A DNA stretch of 64,000 nucleotides from an uncultured Cytophaga sp. (GTDB taxonomy: Bacteria; Bacteroidota; Bacteroidia; Cytophagales; Cytophagaceae). How positions within the stretch are numbered: position 1 is the stretch's first letter; every line of letters starts with the position of its first letter. This document shows positions 1 through 9,307 of this stretch, one piece after another. The stretch spans positions 1 to 64,000 of the forward strand of contig NZ_CALMGQ010000088.1 of the NCBI RefSeq assembly GCF_937863595.1. The letters are read 5' to 3'. Below the pieces are notes generated by a model. That model was not told the DNA's origin, searched no databases, and saw only the letters and a program-made list of their open reading frames with translations. Position numbers and translations under genes: made by a program.

Positions 1-743
1 TGGGAGAAGAAGTTTTCCATACATTAAAATCTGTGATAAAAGGAAAAGGACTAAGTACAGGTGTAGGTGATGAAGGTGGCTTTGCTCCAAATTTAAAATC
101 AAATGAAGAAGCTGTTGAATTGATTTTAGAAGCCATAACGAAAGCAGGATATACTCCCGGCAAAGATGTAAGCATCTGCCTTGACCCTGCCACAAGTGAA
201 ATGTGGGAAGATGGGAAATATAAATTTTTCAAAAGTACTCAGAAATTAGTTTCAAGCGATGACATGATAAAACTTTGGGAAAGCTGGATAAACCAATATC
301 CAATCGTTTTGTTAGAAGATGGATTAGCCGAAAATGACTGGGATGGCTGGAAAAATCTAACAGATATTCTTGGTAAAAAAACTGAAATCGTTGGTGACGA
401 TTTGTTTTGCACAAATAAAAAAATATTAGAAAAAGGTATTGATAAGGGGGTTGCAAATTCAATATTGATTAAACTGAATCAAATAGGCACTGTTTCAGAA
501 ACCTTAGAAACAGTTGAACTCGCATACAAAAATGCATATAATTGTTTTGTTTCTCATAGAAGTGGTGAAACCGTAGATAGTTTTATAGCAGATTTAACAG
601 TCGGCATTAGTGCTGGCCACTTAAAAACTGGCAGTGGATGTCGCGGAGAGCGGGTAGAAAAATTCAATCAACTGATGCGAATTGAACATGAATTAGGAAA
701 AGTAGCTACGTTCGCAGGAGTTAAAGCATTTAAAAATCAATAA
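1..743 (+). CDS. eno: Enolase, 3' part (5' end outside window)
   Basis: C-terminal 246 or so residues of phosphopyruvate hydratase, the glycolytic enzyme that converts 2-phosphoglycerate to phosphoenolpyruvate in the cytoplasm. The reading frame is open from base 3, so the true start is upstream of the window. Visible family motifs are GDEGGFAP (catalytic Glu), the metal ligands in [19 protein letters not shown] and VGDDLF, the catalytic Lys in [16 protein letters not shown], and a KTG lysine near the C terminus. The segment [18 protein letters not shown] departs from the usual form IKTG(S/A)xxRxxRxAKYNQLLRIE, and SGETVDSF replaces the usual SGETEDT. It may be a divergent paralogue beside a canonical enolase elsewhere, which is an inference. 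A strong hairpin follows the stop codon. Confidence 0.95.
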   Translation, partial: GEEVFHTLKSVIKGKGLSTGVGDEGGFAPNLKSNEEAVELILEAITKAGYTPGKDVSICLDPATSEMWEDGKYKFFKSTQKLVSSDDMIKLWESWINQYPIVLLEDGLAENDWDGWKNLTDILGKKTEIVGDDLFCTNKKILEKGIDKGVANSILIKLNQIGTVSETLETVELAYKNAYNCFVSHRSGETVDSFIADLTVGISAGHLKTGSGCRGERVEKFNQLMRIEHELGKVATFAGVKAFKNQ

Positions 744-757
744 TCGTTTGTTCATAA

Positions 758-805
758 TTAACAGGCGTAGCTGATTGCATATAAGCAATTAGCTACGCCT
801 GTTAA
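758..805. terminator. Long hairpin after the enolase gene
   Basis: Inverted repeat with a 15-bp perfect arm (758-772 with 791-805), extended to 21 bp by a second block containing one G-U pair, around a 6-nt loop (779-784). A T-rich stretch (tttaaataatatt) follows but there is no uninterrupted U tract, so it may be a terminator or an mRNA 3'-end stabilising structure. Confidence 0.6.
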
Positions 806-890
806 TTTAAATAATATTCGTAGTCTAGTATATTTTTTTTAAAATACAGTATGTGGTTCAAAAAAGCACTTCATGTAAACATTCATTTGT

Positions 891-932
891 CTGGAAACTA
901 GAAGCTAGTGTCTGGAAACTAGTATCTAGAAA
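891..932. repeat. Heptamer array, CTAG dialect
   Basis: Six consecutive 7-nt units starting at 891, 898, 905, 912, 919 and 926, with consensus CTRGnAn (for example CTGGAAA, CTAGAAG). A seventh unit starts at 933 with CTA, which is the complement of the TAG stop codon of the MFS gene. The array therefore runs straight into the end of the coding region. Confidence 0.75.
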
Positions 933-2213
933 CTATTCCTCCACATAATCCAAATCTTTTCCAAACGTTTCAGGCAAGCGATATACCGCCCAAAAAGAGA
1001 TAGTAAATAACAGCACTGTAACAGCAATTGCTGCAGAAGTTAAGGAACCTAACTGCAAAAATTTACCATCTGTACTGCGCAAATAATCAAACAACAATGC
1101 AATAATTACCAAAGAACCCCGCACAAAATTTGGTGCAGTAGTAGCAGTAGTTGAGCGTAAATTTGTGCCAAACTGTTCGGATGCAACCGTTACAAACATT
1201 GCCCAGAAACCAGCGGAGAAGCCCAACAGCGTAATCATGATATAATAGGTAGTAGCAGTTGCATTAGAGAGATTTGTATAAATCAGAATCAAGCTTATGC
1301 AAAAAACATAAAAGATGTAAAATGCTTTTTTTCGACTTTTTAATAGTTGCGATAACATGCCACTTGCGATGTCACCAAATACCAAGCCCGTATAACAAAA
1401 CATAATGCTGTATTCTCGTTCTAATCCTGACGTTCCCACAATTCCCATTTCATTTGCGAATTCAGGAGCACGCCCAATCAAAATACCTATTACAAACCAA
1501 ATTGGAGAACCAATAATAATACAGTAAATATACTTTAAAGCAATTTTCTTATTTTTAAATAAATCAAAGAAATTACCATGCGCAACATCGGCACGTTTCG
1601 ATTTTTCGAACATCCCTGATTCAAAAACTCCAATACGAAGCAATAACAATGATAAGCCCAATGCTCCACCAATAAAATAAGCTGTTTGCCATGTCCAGAA
1701 TTTACCAACCAATGCTGCAACAATAGCACCTATTACACCAACCGAAGCAACAATCATGGTGCCGTAGCCACGCTTCTCTTTGCTCATTACTTCGCTTACC
1801 AAAGTAATCCCCGCTCCTAACTCACCTGCCAATCCAAAACCTGCAATGAATCGTAAAATACCATAGGCCATAAACGCTTGGTCTTTATCATGTAATAGAT
1901 CTACAAATCCGTTTGCAATGTTTGCTACAGAATACAGTATAATGGAACCAAACAATACCGATAAACGTCCTTTTTTATCACCTAAAATCCCCCAAAAGAC
2001 TCCGCCAATAAGCATTCCGATCATTTGAATATCCAAGAGTGTTTGAAATTCTTCAATGATATTTTCTGTGAACCCAATTCCTTTGATACTTTTCACCCCA
2101 ATAATTAAAAAGAGTACCAAATCATAGACATCTACAAAATAACCCAATGCAGCGACTAGCACAGTAGTTGTGATGGCATTTTTAACAGATATTTCCGTTG
2201 ATTGTATTTTCAT
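933..2213 (-). CDS. MFS transporter, metabolite:H+ symporter type
   Basis: A 426-residue inner-membrane protein with about 12 hydrophobic segments. The loop between TM2 and TM3 carries the MFS signature GGVFWGILGDKKGR (around residues 71-84), and LRFIAGFGLAGELGAG (around 125-140) resembles the GxGxGGE motif of the sugar and metabolite:H+ symporter branch. The substrate cannot be read from sequence. The gene stands alone, convergent with the enolase gene and divergent from waaA across an 85-bp spacer. Its TAG stop lies inside the first unit of a heptamer array. The ATG start at 2213 is preceded by no competing in-frame start. Confidence 0.85.
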   Translation of the reverse strand: MKIQSTEISVKNAITTTVLVAALGYFVDVYDLVLFLIIGVKSIKGIGFTENIIEEFQTLLDIQMIGMLIGGVFWGILGDKKGRLSVLFGSIILYSVANIANGFVDLLHDKDQAFMAYGILRFIAGFGLAGELGAGITLVSEVMSKEKRGYGTMIVASVGVIGAIVAALVGKFWTWQTAYFIGGALGLSLLLLRIGVFESGMFEKSKRADVAHGNFFDLFKNKKIALKYIYCIIIGSPIWFVIGILIGRAPEFANEMGIVGTSGLEREYSIMFCYTGLVFGDIASGMLSQLLKSRKKAFYIFYVFCISLILIYTNLSNATATTYYIMITLLGFSAGFWAMFVTVASEQFGTNLRSTTATTAPNFVRGSLVIIALLFDYLRSTDGKFLQLGSLTSAAIAVTVLLFTISFWAVYRLPETFGKDLDYVEE

Positions 2214-2298
2214 AAGTCATTTATTCATTAAAAATCGTTGCAAAATACAAAACACTTAGATGCTTATCAAACATACAATTTCGTACCTTGCAGTAATT

Positions 2299-3555
2299 AT
2301 GAAATTTATATACGATTTATCGATTCACTTCTATAATGGACTGATTTCACTTGCAAAACTAGGTGGAAACAAAAAAGCTGCCTTTATTTCTGATGGAAGA
2401 AAAGATACCTTTGGAAAAATCGATTCTTTCAAAAAAAATACGCCAGCATCTATTGCACTTTTTCATTGCGCTTCTCTTGGAGAATTTGAACAAGCAAAAC
2501 CTGTAATTGAATCGTTCAAGCGTTCATACCCAGAATATAAAATTGTTATAAGTTTCTTTTCTCCATCCGGTTTTGAAGTACGCAAAAATTATTCATTTGC
2601 AGATCTTGTAATATATCTACCATCCGATACAAAAAAAGAAGCTCAGCGTTTTATACATGAACTCTCTCCTAGTATTGTCTTTATTGTTAAGTATGAATTT
2701 TGGTTGAATCTATTAGATGCTATTGCAGCAAAAAAAATACCCTTGTATCTCATCTCTGGTGTATTTAGAAAAAACTTATTTTTCTTTCGAATGGGCGGTG
2801 GCTTTATGCGCAAACGGTTACATGCATTTACACACTTCTTTTTACAAGATTACAATTCAGGAGAATTATTGAAAAAAATTGGGTTTGCCAATTGGACTGT
2901 CTCTGGAGATACGCGCTTTGACCGAGTACAACAAACTGCTATTAGTACATTCACTATTCCAGAGGTGGAGCAATTCAAACAAAACAAACCAGTGTTAGTC
3001 ATTGGGAGTGGTTGGGCTGCAGACATGGATATTTTAATTCCGTTCATAAATACCTTTGAAAGAGAATTAAAAATTATTTTTGCTCCGCACGAAATCCATT
3101 CAAATGAAATAGATGAGATCATTTCGAAGATTTCTAAAACATGCATTCGTTTTTCTTCCTTTAATACGCAACAAGCATTGAACGCAGATGTATTAATCAT
3201 TGACAATATTGGTATGTTATCATCGATATATGCCTATGCAGATTATGCCTACGTTGGTGGAGCTTTTGGGAGTGGCCTACACAATATATTAGAACCTGCT
3301 GTATTTGGTTCACCTATATTTTTTGGACCGAATATTAAAAAATTTCCAGAAGCTACTTGGCTTATAAAATTAGGTTTTGCTAAAAGCATTGTTTCTACAG
3401 AATCATTTACGAACGAATTTAATCGAATTTATAATTCCACAGAGTTGAAGGAATCAATAAAAAAAGGTTTAAAAAGCACCATGCTTCAATCTTGTGGAGC
3501 AACAGAATGTATTATGAAAAATCTAGAATCTACTTTGAACCAGGCTGCACAATGA
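2299..3555 (+). CDS. waaA: 3-deoxy-D-manno-octulosonic acid (Kdo) transferase
   Basis: A 418-residue GT30-family glycosyltransferase that adds Kdo from CMP-Kdo to lipid A at the cytoplasmic face of the inner membrane. The N terminus has a short hydrophobic anchor. HCASLGEFEQAKP carries the family glutamate of the N-terminal Rossmann domain, and the C-terminal part has the nucleotide-sugar-binding pattern YVGGAFGSGLHNILEPAVFG. The start was set at ATG 2299 (MKFIYDLS) rather than 2260, because homologues begin at this point and the extra 13 residues are unlike them. The stop overlaps the rsgA start as ATGA, so the two are probably translationally coupled. kdsB, which makes its donor substrate, is at the far end of this window. 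Confidence 0.92.
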   Translation: MKFIYDLSIHFYNGLISLAKLGGNKKAAFISDGRKDTFGKIDSFKKNTPASIALFHCASLGEFEQAKPVIESFKRSYPEYKIVISFFSPSGFEVRKNYSFADLVIYLPSDTKKEAQRFIHELSPSIVFIVKYEFWLNLLDAIAAKKIPLYLISGVFRKNLFFFRMGGGFMRKRLHAFTHFFLQDYNSGELLKKIGFANWTVSGDTRFDRVQQTAISTFTIPEVEQFKQNKPVLVIGSGWAADMDILIPFINTFERELKIIFAPHEIHSNEIDEIISKISKTCIRFSSFNTQQALNADVLIIDNIGMLSSIYAYADYAYVGGAFGSGLHNILEPAVFGSPIFFGPNIKKFPEATWLIKLGFAKSIVSTESFTNEFNRIYNSTELKESIKKGLKSTMLQSCGATECIMKNLESTLNQAAQ

Positions 3556-4475
3556 AAGGTATCATATACAAATCAACAGGTTCATGGTATACTGTTAAAG
3601 CAGAAGACGGCAGCTTTTATAATGCACGCTTAAGAGGCAAATTTAAAAACTTAGGTTTAAAGGTTACAAATCCTTTGTCGGTGGGTGATTTCGTAGAAAT
3701 GAATATTGACCCATTAACTCCTACGGAAGCGCTTATACATGCAATAGCTCCACGCACAAATTACATCATTCGAAGATCTTCGCACAAAACAGCCTTTGGA
3801 CATTTGATTGCATGCAACATTGATCAAAGTATTTTATTAGTTACTCTAAAACAACCCAAAACATCCATCGGTTTTATCGACCGTTTTTTAATTTCGTGTG
3901 AAGCGTTTCGGATCCCTGCTGTAATTGTATTTAATAAATCCGATTTATACAACGAGGAATTGATGGAAGAGTATTTATACTTAAAGGATGTCTATACACC
4001 GCTAGGCTACACATGTATATTAACTTCTATGGAAAAAGAAAATGGCTTGGATGAACTGATGCCATTGCTATATGGCAAAACATCTGTAATCTCTGGTCAC
4101 TCTGGAGTGGGCAAATCTACTTTGGTTAATAAAATTTTTCCTCAGCTGGCATTGAAAACAGATATCATTTCGGGGCACTCACAAAAAGGAAAACACACGA
4201 CAACCTTTGCAGAAATGTATGATTTAAATGCCGATTCAAAAGTCATTGACACCCCTGGCATAAAAGAATTAGGATTGTTTGAAATAGAGGATCAAGTTCT
4301 TTCACATTATTTTCCAGAGATGAGGAAATTAATGGGTACTTGCAAATTTCACAATTGCATGCATACCAATGAACCTGGCTGTAAAGTTAAGGCTGCTGTA
4401 GAAGCTTTTATGATTGCCCCCTCCCGTTATGAAAGTTATTGTAGTATTGTATTCGAAAAAGATACGCATCGTTAA
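3552..4475 (+). CDS. rsgA: Ribosome small-subunit maturation GTPase RsgA
   Basis: A 307-residue circularly permuted GTPase acting late in 30S assembly. An OB-fold occupies roughly residues 1-70. The G motifs appear in permuted order: NKSD (128-131), GHSGVGKST (182-190), then DTPG (233-236). The C-terminal zinc knuckle is present (C264, C269, H271, C277, in CKFHNCMH and EPGC). The start at 3552 overlaps the waaA stop by 4 nt. An upstream in-frame start at 3492 would add 20 residues encoded inside waaA and is less likely. It converges with the histidine kinase gene, with about 80 bp between them. Confidence 0.93.
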   Translation: MKGIIYKSTGSWYTVKAEDGSFYNARLRGKFKNLGLKVTNPLSVGDFVEMNIDPLTPTEALIHAIAPRTNYIIRRSSHKTAFGHLIACNIDQSILLVTLKQPKTSIGFIDRFLISCEAFRIPAVIVFNKSDLYNEELMEEYLYLKDVYTPLGYTCILTSMEKENGLDELMPLLYGKTSVISGHSGVGKSTLVNKIFPQLALKTDIISGHSQKGKHTTTFAEMYDLNADSKVIDTPGIKELGLFEIEDQVLSHYFPEMRKLMGTCKFHNCMHTNEPGCKVKAAVEAFMIAPSRYESYCSIVFEKDTHR

Positions 4476-4555
4476 AAACGAAATAATATAAACTAATAGC
4501 TTGTAGCAAGTGCTGGTTCGAAAAGAACAAACCTATATTTCATGAAAAAAATTAT

Positions 4556-5824
4556 TTATTTCACGCCTGTAAATTCTATTCGTATCGTATGAATTTTATA
4601 TACGCAGGTATATGTAACCCTAAATTTATATAAGTCGCATATTTTTTTCACAATAGATAATCCCAAACCAACAGAAAGTTCGGAACTAGAATTTTTCAAA
4701 AATCGTTCAAACATTCTTTCTGATGCTACGGGTAACTCATTTCCCGTATTGGATATTTCTAAAATATTTTTAGATACTGTTATACTAATCGTACCACCAT
4801 CTTCAATATTATGCTTAATAGCATTTGATATTAAATTATACAATAAGGTTTCAATCAATATTTGATTTGCTGGAATAATTACTACTTTTAAAATTTCTAG
4901 CTGAATAGTAATATTACGTTCATCAATTAATTCTTCAAAATTTACTAATAGTGTCTCAATCAATTGGCCAATATTAATCCGAGACAATTCGCTGTATTGA
5001 TTGTTTTCAATTTTAGAAAGTAATATTAAGCCTTTATTTAATTGAGTTAATCTATTTATCGTATGAAAAACAGAACCAATTAAAGCCATCTCTTCGTCTT
5101 TTAAATTCTTAGATTGAATTAACAATTCTAATTTATTTCGAATGATAGCTAAGGGTGTTTGTAATTCATGTGAAGAGTTTTCATTGAATTCCTTTTGACT
5201 GTTAAAATCTTGGTAAATTCGCGTAGTCATTTTTTCAACAATTTCACTTAGTTCATTAAACTCATCTACCGTATATTTTTGATACGGTATTATTTTAACA
5301 TTAACTAAATCATAGTTTTTAAGACGATCCATTAAAAAATAAAATGGTTGCCAAATTTTATCTGAAATAAATCTGTTAATTAAAAGAACACCAACAATTA
5401 ACCCTAAAAACAAAATTACTTCAATCGGAAGTATTGATTTAATAAGGGATTCAGCTTCTGTCAGTGGTTGTCGTATGCTAATCTCATACAAATCATCTCC
5501 ATTTTTATAAACACTTTTCAGTTCTCGGTATTCAATATTCTTTCCTTTACTTGAATTATAGATCGTAGTGGTATAAAATTTTTCGTACACTTCACTTTCT
5601 ACACCTACCCGAATAATATTGATAAAATCATTGTTATGAATTTCTTTAAAATCTTTTTCGTATTTTAAATTCTGAACAACTTGATTTTTCTCTTGTGAGA
5701 GCGCTTCATCTATTGCATTAAACAATACATTCCTTATTAAAAAATAAAATAAAATTGTCCCTATTGTAAAAATAAATAGAGTATATACTAAATAATAGAT
5801 GGAACTTTTAACTGTAAGTTTCAT
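4556..5824 (-). CDS. Two-component sensor histidine kinase
   Basis: A 422-residue membrane kinase. TM1 is at about residues 8-30, a sensor region of about 100 residues follows, and TM2 is at about 129-150. The HisKA H-box is NSSHELQTPLAI with the phospho-acceptor His219. The ATPase domain has the N box (LISNAIKHN, around N334), a G1-like ISNTGNE in which Asn replaces the usual Asp, an F box (MFERF), and the G2 box GLGLS (386-390). Its ATG overlaps the response regulator stop by 4 nt, so the pair forms one transcript. The signal sensed is unknown; the extracytoplasmic loop has no recognised domain. Confidence 0.9.
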   Translation of the reverse strand: MKLTVKSSIYYLVYTLFIFTIGTILFYFLIRNVLFNAIDEALSQEKNQVVQNLKYEKDFKEIHNNDFINIIRVGVESEVYEKFYTTTIYNSSKGKNIEYRELKSVYKNGDDLYEISIRQPLTEAESLIKSILPIEVILFLGLIVGVLLINRFISDKIWQPFYFLMDRLKNYDLVNVKIIPYQKYTVDEFNELSEIVEKMTTRIYQDFNSQKEFNENSSHELQTPLAIIRNKLELLIQSKNLKDEEMALIGSVFHTINRLTQLNKGLILLSKIENNQYSELSRINIGQLIETLLVNFEELIDERNITIQLEILKVVIIPANQILIETLLYNLISNAIKHNIEDGGTISITVSKNILEISNTGNELPVASERMFERFLKNSSSELSVGLGLSIVKKICDLYKFRVTYTCVYKIHTIRIEFTGVK

Positions 5825-6498
5825 TCTGCATGAAATTTATAACCAATTCCATAAACGGTAGTTAAGTAATCTTTACACCCCGCATCTACAAGTTTACGTC
5901 GCATGTTTTTAATGTGCGTATAAATAAAATCAAAGGAGTTACTTTGGTCCATATGATCGCCCCATATGTGTTCAGCTATTGAATCTTTAGGTAAAACACG
6001 TCCTTTATTTGATATAAAAAACAACAATAAGTCAAATTCTTTACCCGTTAAAGTAACACGATTATCGTTTACAAATACCTCGTGATTTTCAGGAATCAAT
6101 CGAATCTCATTAAATACGATATCTGTATTACCATCAAATTGTCTTCTGCGAACGATTGATTTTAAACGAGCATTCAATTCTGCAAGATGAAATGGTTTTG
6201 TCAAATAATCATCCGAACCTAAATCTAATCCAACAATACGATCGTCTAAAGTATTTTTAGCAGAAATAATAATGATACCTCCTTTAATATTTTTAGCCTT
6301 AATTTCTTTTACCAAATCTAGCCCATTGCCACCAGGCATCATTAAGTCTATGATAAAACAATCATAAGCATAGGTATTTATTTTCTCTTGGCCTTCAGGA
6401 AAATCTCTTGCAACTTCACAGACGTATCCTTCATGAGACAAATAGGTTATAATAGATTGTCTCAATTCTTTTTCGTCTTCAATCAATAAAATTTTCAT
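5821..6498 (-). CDS. OmpR-family response regulator
   Basis: A 225-residue two-domain regulator. The receiver domain begins MKILLIEDE, with the acidic pair at E7/D8, phospho-acceptor D51 (IIDLMMPGGNG) and the conserved K101 (YLTKPF). A C-terminal winged-helix DNA-binding domain covers about residues 125-222 and ends TVYGIGYKF. The start is placed at ATG 6498; an upstream in-frame start at 6561 would add 21 residues before the canonical receiver N terminus. It is the first gene of a regulator-kinase operon and is divergent from the FMN reductase gene, which could be a target (inference). Confidence 0.92.
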   Translation of the reverse strand: MKILLIEDEKELRQSIITYLSHEGYVCEVARDFPEGQEKINTYAYDCFIIDLMMPGGNGLDLVKEIKAKNIKGGIIIISAKNTLDDRIVGLDLGSDDYLTKPFHLAELNARLKSIVRRRQFDGNTDIVFNEIRLIPENHEVFVNDNRVTLTGKEFDLLLFFISNKGRVLPKDSIAEHIWGDHMDQSNSFDFIYTHIKNMRRKLVDAGCKDYLTTVYGIGYKFHAE

Positions 6499-6596
6499 AA
6501 TTATATCCGTTGATAACCAAGCAGTAATGCTAAATTTACTTTTTTTAATTAACTTGAACAAATAAACACAACAATCTAAAGAAAAGTTGAAGTATC

Positions 6597-7121
6597 ATGA
6601 TCTGTGTAATTGCCTGTACCAATAGACCAAACTCATATTCCTTAAAAATAGCTGAATATTACATAAAATTACTTCAAGCAGAAGCTGTTGAATGTACATT
6701 AATCGACTTAAATACATTGCCCGAAAGTTATCTTTTTTCTGCATTATACCACAATCAAGGGAAAGATGAATCGTTTAATGGAATAAAGAAAACAATAGCA
6801 GATGCTGAAAAATTCATCTTTGTTGTACCAGAATATAATGGTTCTTTCCCTGGTGTACTAAAAGCATTTATTGATGGCTTAGATTACCCAGCAAGTTTCA
6901 AAAATAAAAAAGCTGCTTTACTCGGCATCTCTTCTGGGAATATGGGAGGCAGCTTGGCATTAAGTCATTTGACGGACATCTTAAACTACTTGGGAATGCA
7001 TGTACTTGCGTCAAAACCTCGAATAACACGGGTGGAACAAACATTTGTAGACGGAGAAATAAATGATGCCTTTGTGAAAGGGTTGATTGCAATTCAAGCC
7101 AAAGATCTTTTATCCTTTTAA
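6597..7121 (+). CDS. NAD(P)H-dependent FMN reductase family protein
   Basis: A 174-residue flavodoxin-like oxidoreductase. The FMN-binding loop is PEYNGSFPGVLKAFID (around residues 82-97), the signature of the NADPH-dependent FMN reductase/azoreductase family. The N terminus ICVIACTNRPNS matches the first phosphate-binding loop, and SSGNMGG the second contact. Likely a soluble cytoplasmic quinone, azo or flavin reductase; the physiological substrate is unknown. It is divergent from the two-component system and is followed 4 nt later by a small exported protein. Confidence 0.85.
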   Translation: MICVIACTNRPNSYSLKIAEYYIKLLQAEAVECTLIDLNTLPESYLFSALYHNQGKDESFNGIKKTIADAEKFIFVVPEYNGSFPGVLKAFIDGLDYPASFKNKKAALLGISSGNMGGSLALSHLTDILNYLGMHVLASKPRITRVEQTFVDGEINDAFVKGLIAIQAKDLLSF

Positions 7122-7125
7122 TCCA

Positions 7126-7647
7126 ATGAAAAAACGATTCCTAATTCCCATTTTATTTTTATGCATGATATTGTTTCATAACACTGTCATTGCCCAAACG
7201 GCAGATTACTATTTGGGTGTATTTTCAAACACAACCAATACTATTAAATTTACGATTGGCGTATACCCAAATTCAATCAATCAAAGTAAAAAAAATGACG
7301 GAACTTTATATTCAGCAATGCGCGTAGCCCTTGTGAATAATGAATTAGCCGAGCCTATAGAATGGAATGATTTTAAAATCTACATCTTATTAAAGGATGG
7401 AACGTTATTTTATAATTTCTTAACAACTGCAACAACAGGCGAGTATGCGTGCAAATATCAAGTTGCACCTGGTACAACCCATCTACAATATTATTGTTAC
7501 GATAAAGTATTCACCGAAGTAGATATCGAAAAAGTTTGGCTATGCTTTAGTGATAGTGAGTTCAAACCTTTATTCTTATATAAAGACGAAGTTAAAAAAA
7601 CTGAAGAGGAAAACCCTGCAAAAAAATCTATAAAAAAGAAACCTTGA
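7126..7647 (+). CDS. Hypothetical exported protein
   Basis: 173 residues, not recognised. It begins MKKRFLIPILFLCMILF with a clear Sec signal peptide ending near VIAQ (about residue 24). The mature part looks mostly beta-stranded, with a Lys-rich tail (KKTEEENPAKKSIKKKP). The start at ATG 7126 was chosen because it exposes the signal peptide; an earlier in-frame start at 7087 lies inside the FMN reductase gene. The stop codon falls inside the stem of the hairpin at 7638-7668. Confidence 0.7.
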   Translation: MKKRFLIPILFLCMILFHNTVIAQTADYYLGVFSNTTNTIKFTIGVYPNSINQSKKNDGTLYSAMRVALVNNELAEPIEWNDFKIYILLKDGTLFYNFLTTATTGEYACKYQVAPGTTHLQYYCYDKVFTEVDIEKVWLCFSDSEFKPLFLYKDEVKKTEEENPAKKSIKKKP

Positions 7648-7668
7648 GTATTTATTACTCAAGGTTTC
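7638..7668 (-). terminator. Intrinsic terminator of the dcw cluster (ftsZ end)
   Basis: Perfect 13-bp stem (7638-7650 with 7656-7668) and a 5-nt loop. Read on the minus strand the stem is followed at once by TTTTTT (complement of 7632-7637) and a further T-rich run, which is the classical rho-independent form for ftsZ transcripts. On the plus strand there is no U tract, and the stem contains the stop codon of the converging hypothetical gene. Confidence 0.85.
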
Positions 7669-7691
7669 TAATCTATCTTCAATGATATTTT

Positions 7692-9278
7692 TTAGTCTAC
7701 ATTATCATGTAAAAACTTATTGTTTCCTAAAATCTCATTATCGTCATTTAAATTAAATCTCGAAATATTTCTATCGGATGAATGCGGATAGTCTTTAAGA
7801 TTTACATTTTTTCGCTCAAAAGCTGGTCTATCCAGCATGTCTTTAAATTGCTCATGCGGAATATTTGGATTGCTATTTAAGCTTTTCAAACGTTTGATTC
7901 TTTCTTCCGATTGTTGCACCAATTTCTTACGTTGTTCTTCAGCAATACGACTTTCAGCACTAGGTACTGGATCTGGTTCCGCATTTACTTTTTGAACATC
8001 ATACACATATTCAGTATCCTCTGCAGAATTGGTATCTTCTACATTATTTTCAAAATTCCCATTTTGAGGTTTTGAAAATTCAAACGTGTAAGAATTCGTA
8101 ACGTCTGTAGTTTCAACAGGAACGTTCGTTATTGTTTCTTCGTTAGAAGTAGATGCTTCAAATGTCTGTTGAGTAGACGCATCGTCTCTCATTTCTATTC
8201 GTGTATCTTTTCCTTTTTTATCATCTATTGCATCAAATATTGTAATTTGTTTTGCAGATTCTAAATCATAGAATTTTTTTTCGTCTTTATCTATTTTAGG
8301 TGTGCCTGAAACTTTATTTGGTTGAAAACCTGTTGCAATAACCGTTACACGGATACTATCACCCAGGTCTACATCCAAACCTTGTCCCCAAATTGTTTCT
8401 TGTTCAATACCAGCTCGAGCTTCGATGTAATCTGTAATTTCAGATAATTCATCCATGCTCAACTCTGCATCTGGACCATACATAATAGATAACAAAATCT
8501 TTTTCGCTCCTGTAATATCCGTATTGTTCAATAATGGAGAAGACAATGCTTCTTCTACTGCGCGTGTACCTCTACCCTCGCCACTAGCAATACCAGAGCC
8601 CATTACAGCAGCACCAGAATCTTTCATTACTGTTTTAACATCTTCAAAATCGACGTTTACATCGCTTTCAACAGTAATAATTTCTGCAATACTTTTAGCA
8701 GCGGTAGATAAAATATTATCAGCCTTTGCAAAAGCTTCTCTTATAGAAAGATTGCCATATATATCTCTTAAACGATCGTTCAAAATAACAAGAACTGTGT
8801 CGCAATAGGATCTTAATTCTTCGATACCTTTTTCTGCTTGCAAAATTTTCTTTTTGCCTTCAAATCCAAATGGAGCTGTTACAATACCTACGGTTACAAT
8901 ATCCATTTCCTTTGCAAGTCTTGCAATGACTGGTGCTGCACCTGTACCCGTACCACCACCCATACCGGCAGTGATAAATACCATTTTAGTATTGTTGCTT
9001 AACAACTCTCTAATTTCTTCTCTGCTTTCAAGTGCTGCATTCTTTCCTCTTTCAGGATTTGCGCCTGCACCAAGCCCATCTGTTAAACCAATACCAATTT
9101 GTAATTTATTGGGTATTGGGCTACCATTTAAAGCTTGTACATCTGTATTACATACGATGAATTCAACATCTTTAATACCTTGGCTATACATATGATTTAC
9201 GGCGTTACTTCCGCCGCCCCCAACACCAATTACTTTGATGATGGATTTGTGATGACTCGGCAAATCAAACTTATACAT
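7692..9278 (-). CDS. ftsZ: Cell division GTPase FtsZ
   Basis: A 528-residue tubulin homologue that forms the cytokinetic ring. The nucleotide loop GVGGGGSNAV (18-27), the tubulin signature GGGTGTG (107-113) and the T7 synergy region NVDFEDV are intact. After the globular core (to about residue 330) comes a linker of nearly 200 residues, rich in acidic residues, Thr and Asn, with a charged coiled-coil-like segment (EEQRKKLVQQSEERIKRLK). The end FLHDNVD is the form usually seen in Bacteroidetes. It is the last gene of the dcw cluster, 29 nt after ftsA, followed by a terminator. Confidence 0.97.
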   Translation of the reverse strand: MYKFDLPSHHKSIIKVIGVGGGGSNAVNHMYSQGIKDVEFIVCNTDVQALNGSPIPNKLQIGIGLTDGLGAGANPERGKNAALESREEIRELLSNNTKMVFITAGMGGGTGTGAAPVIARLAKEMDIVTVGIVTAPFGFEGKKKILQAEKGIEELRSYCDTVLVILNDRLRDIYGNLSIREAFAKADNILSTAAKSIAEIITVESDVNVDFEDVKTVMKDSGAAVMGSGIASGEGRGTRAVEEALSSPLLNNTDITGAKKILLSIMYGPDAELSMDELSEITDYIEARAGIEQETIWGQGLDVDLGDSIRVTVIATGFQPNKVSGTPKIDKDEKKFYDLESAKQITIFDAIDDKKGKDTRIEMRDDASTQQTFEASTSNEETITNVPVETTDVTNSYTFEFSKPQNGNFENNVEDTNSAEDTEYVYDVQKVNAEPDPVPSAESRIAEEQRKKLVQQSEERIKRLKSLNSNPNIPHEQFKDMLDRPAFERKNVNLKDYPHSSDRNISRFNLNDDNEILGNNKFLHDNVD

Positions 9279-9307
9279 AGGACACGAAGTTTAGTAAAAA
9301 TGATTTA

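Noticed and set aside
4500-4540. Possible heptamer array near the rsgA and histidine kinase ends
   Set aside because: A few CTAAT/GCTTGTAGCAAG fragments are present, but no 7-nt period could be followed for more than two units.
8455-9195. Two open frames on the plus strand opposite ftsZ
   Set aside because: Antisense shadows of a strongly conserved gene; low-complexity Ala/Pro/Ser content.
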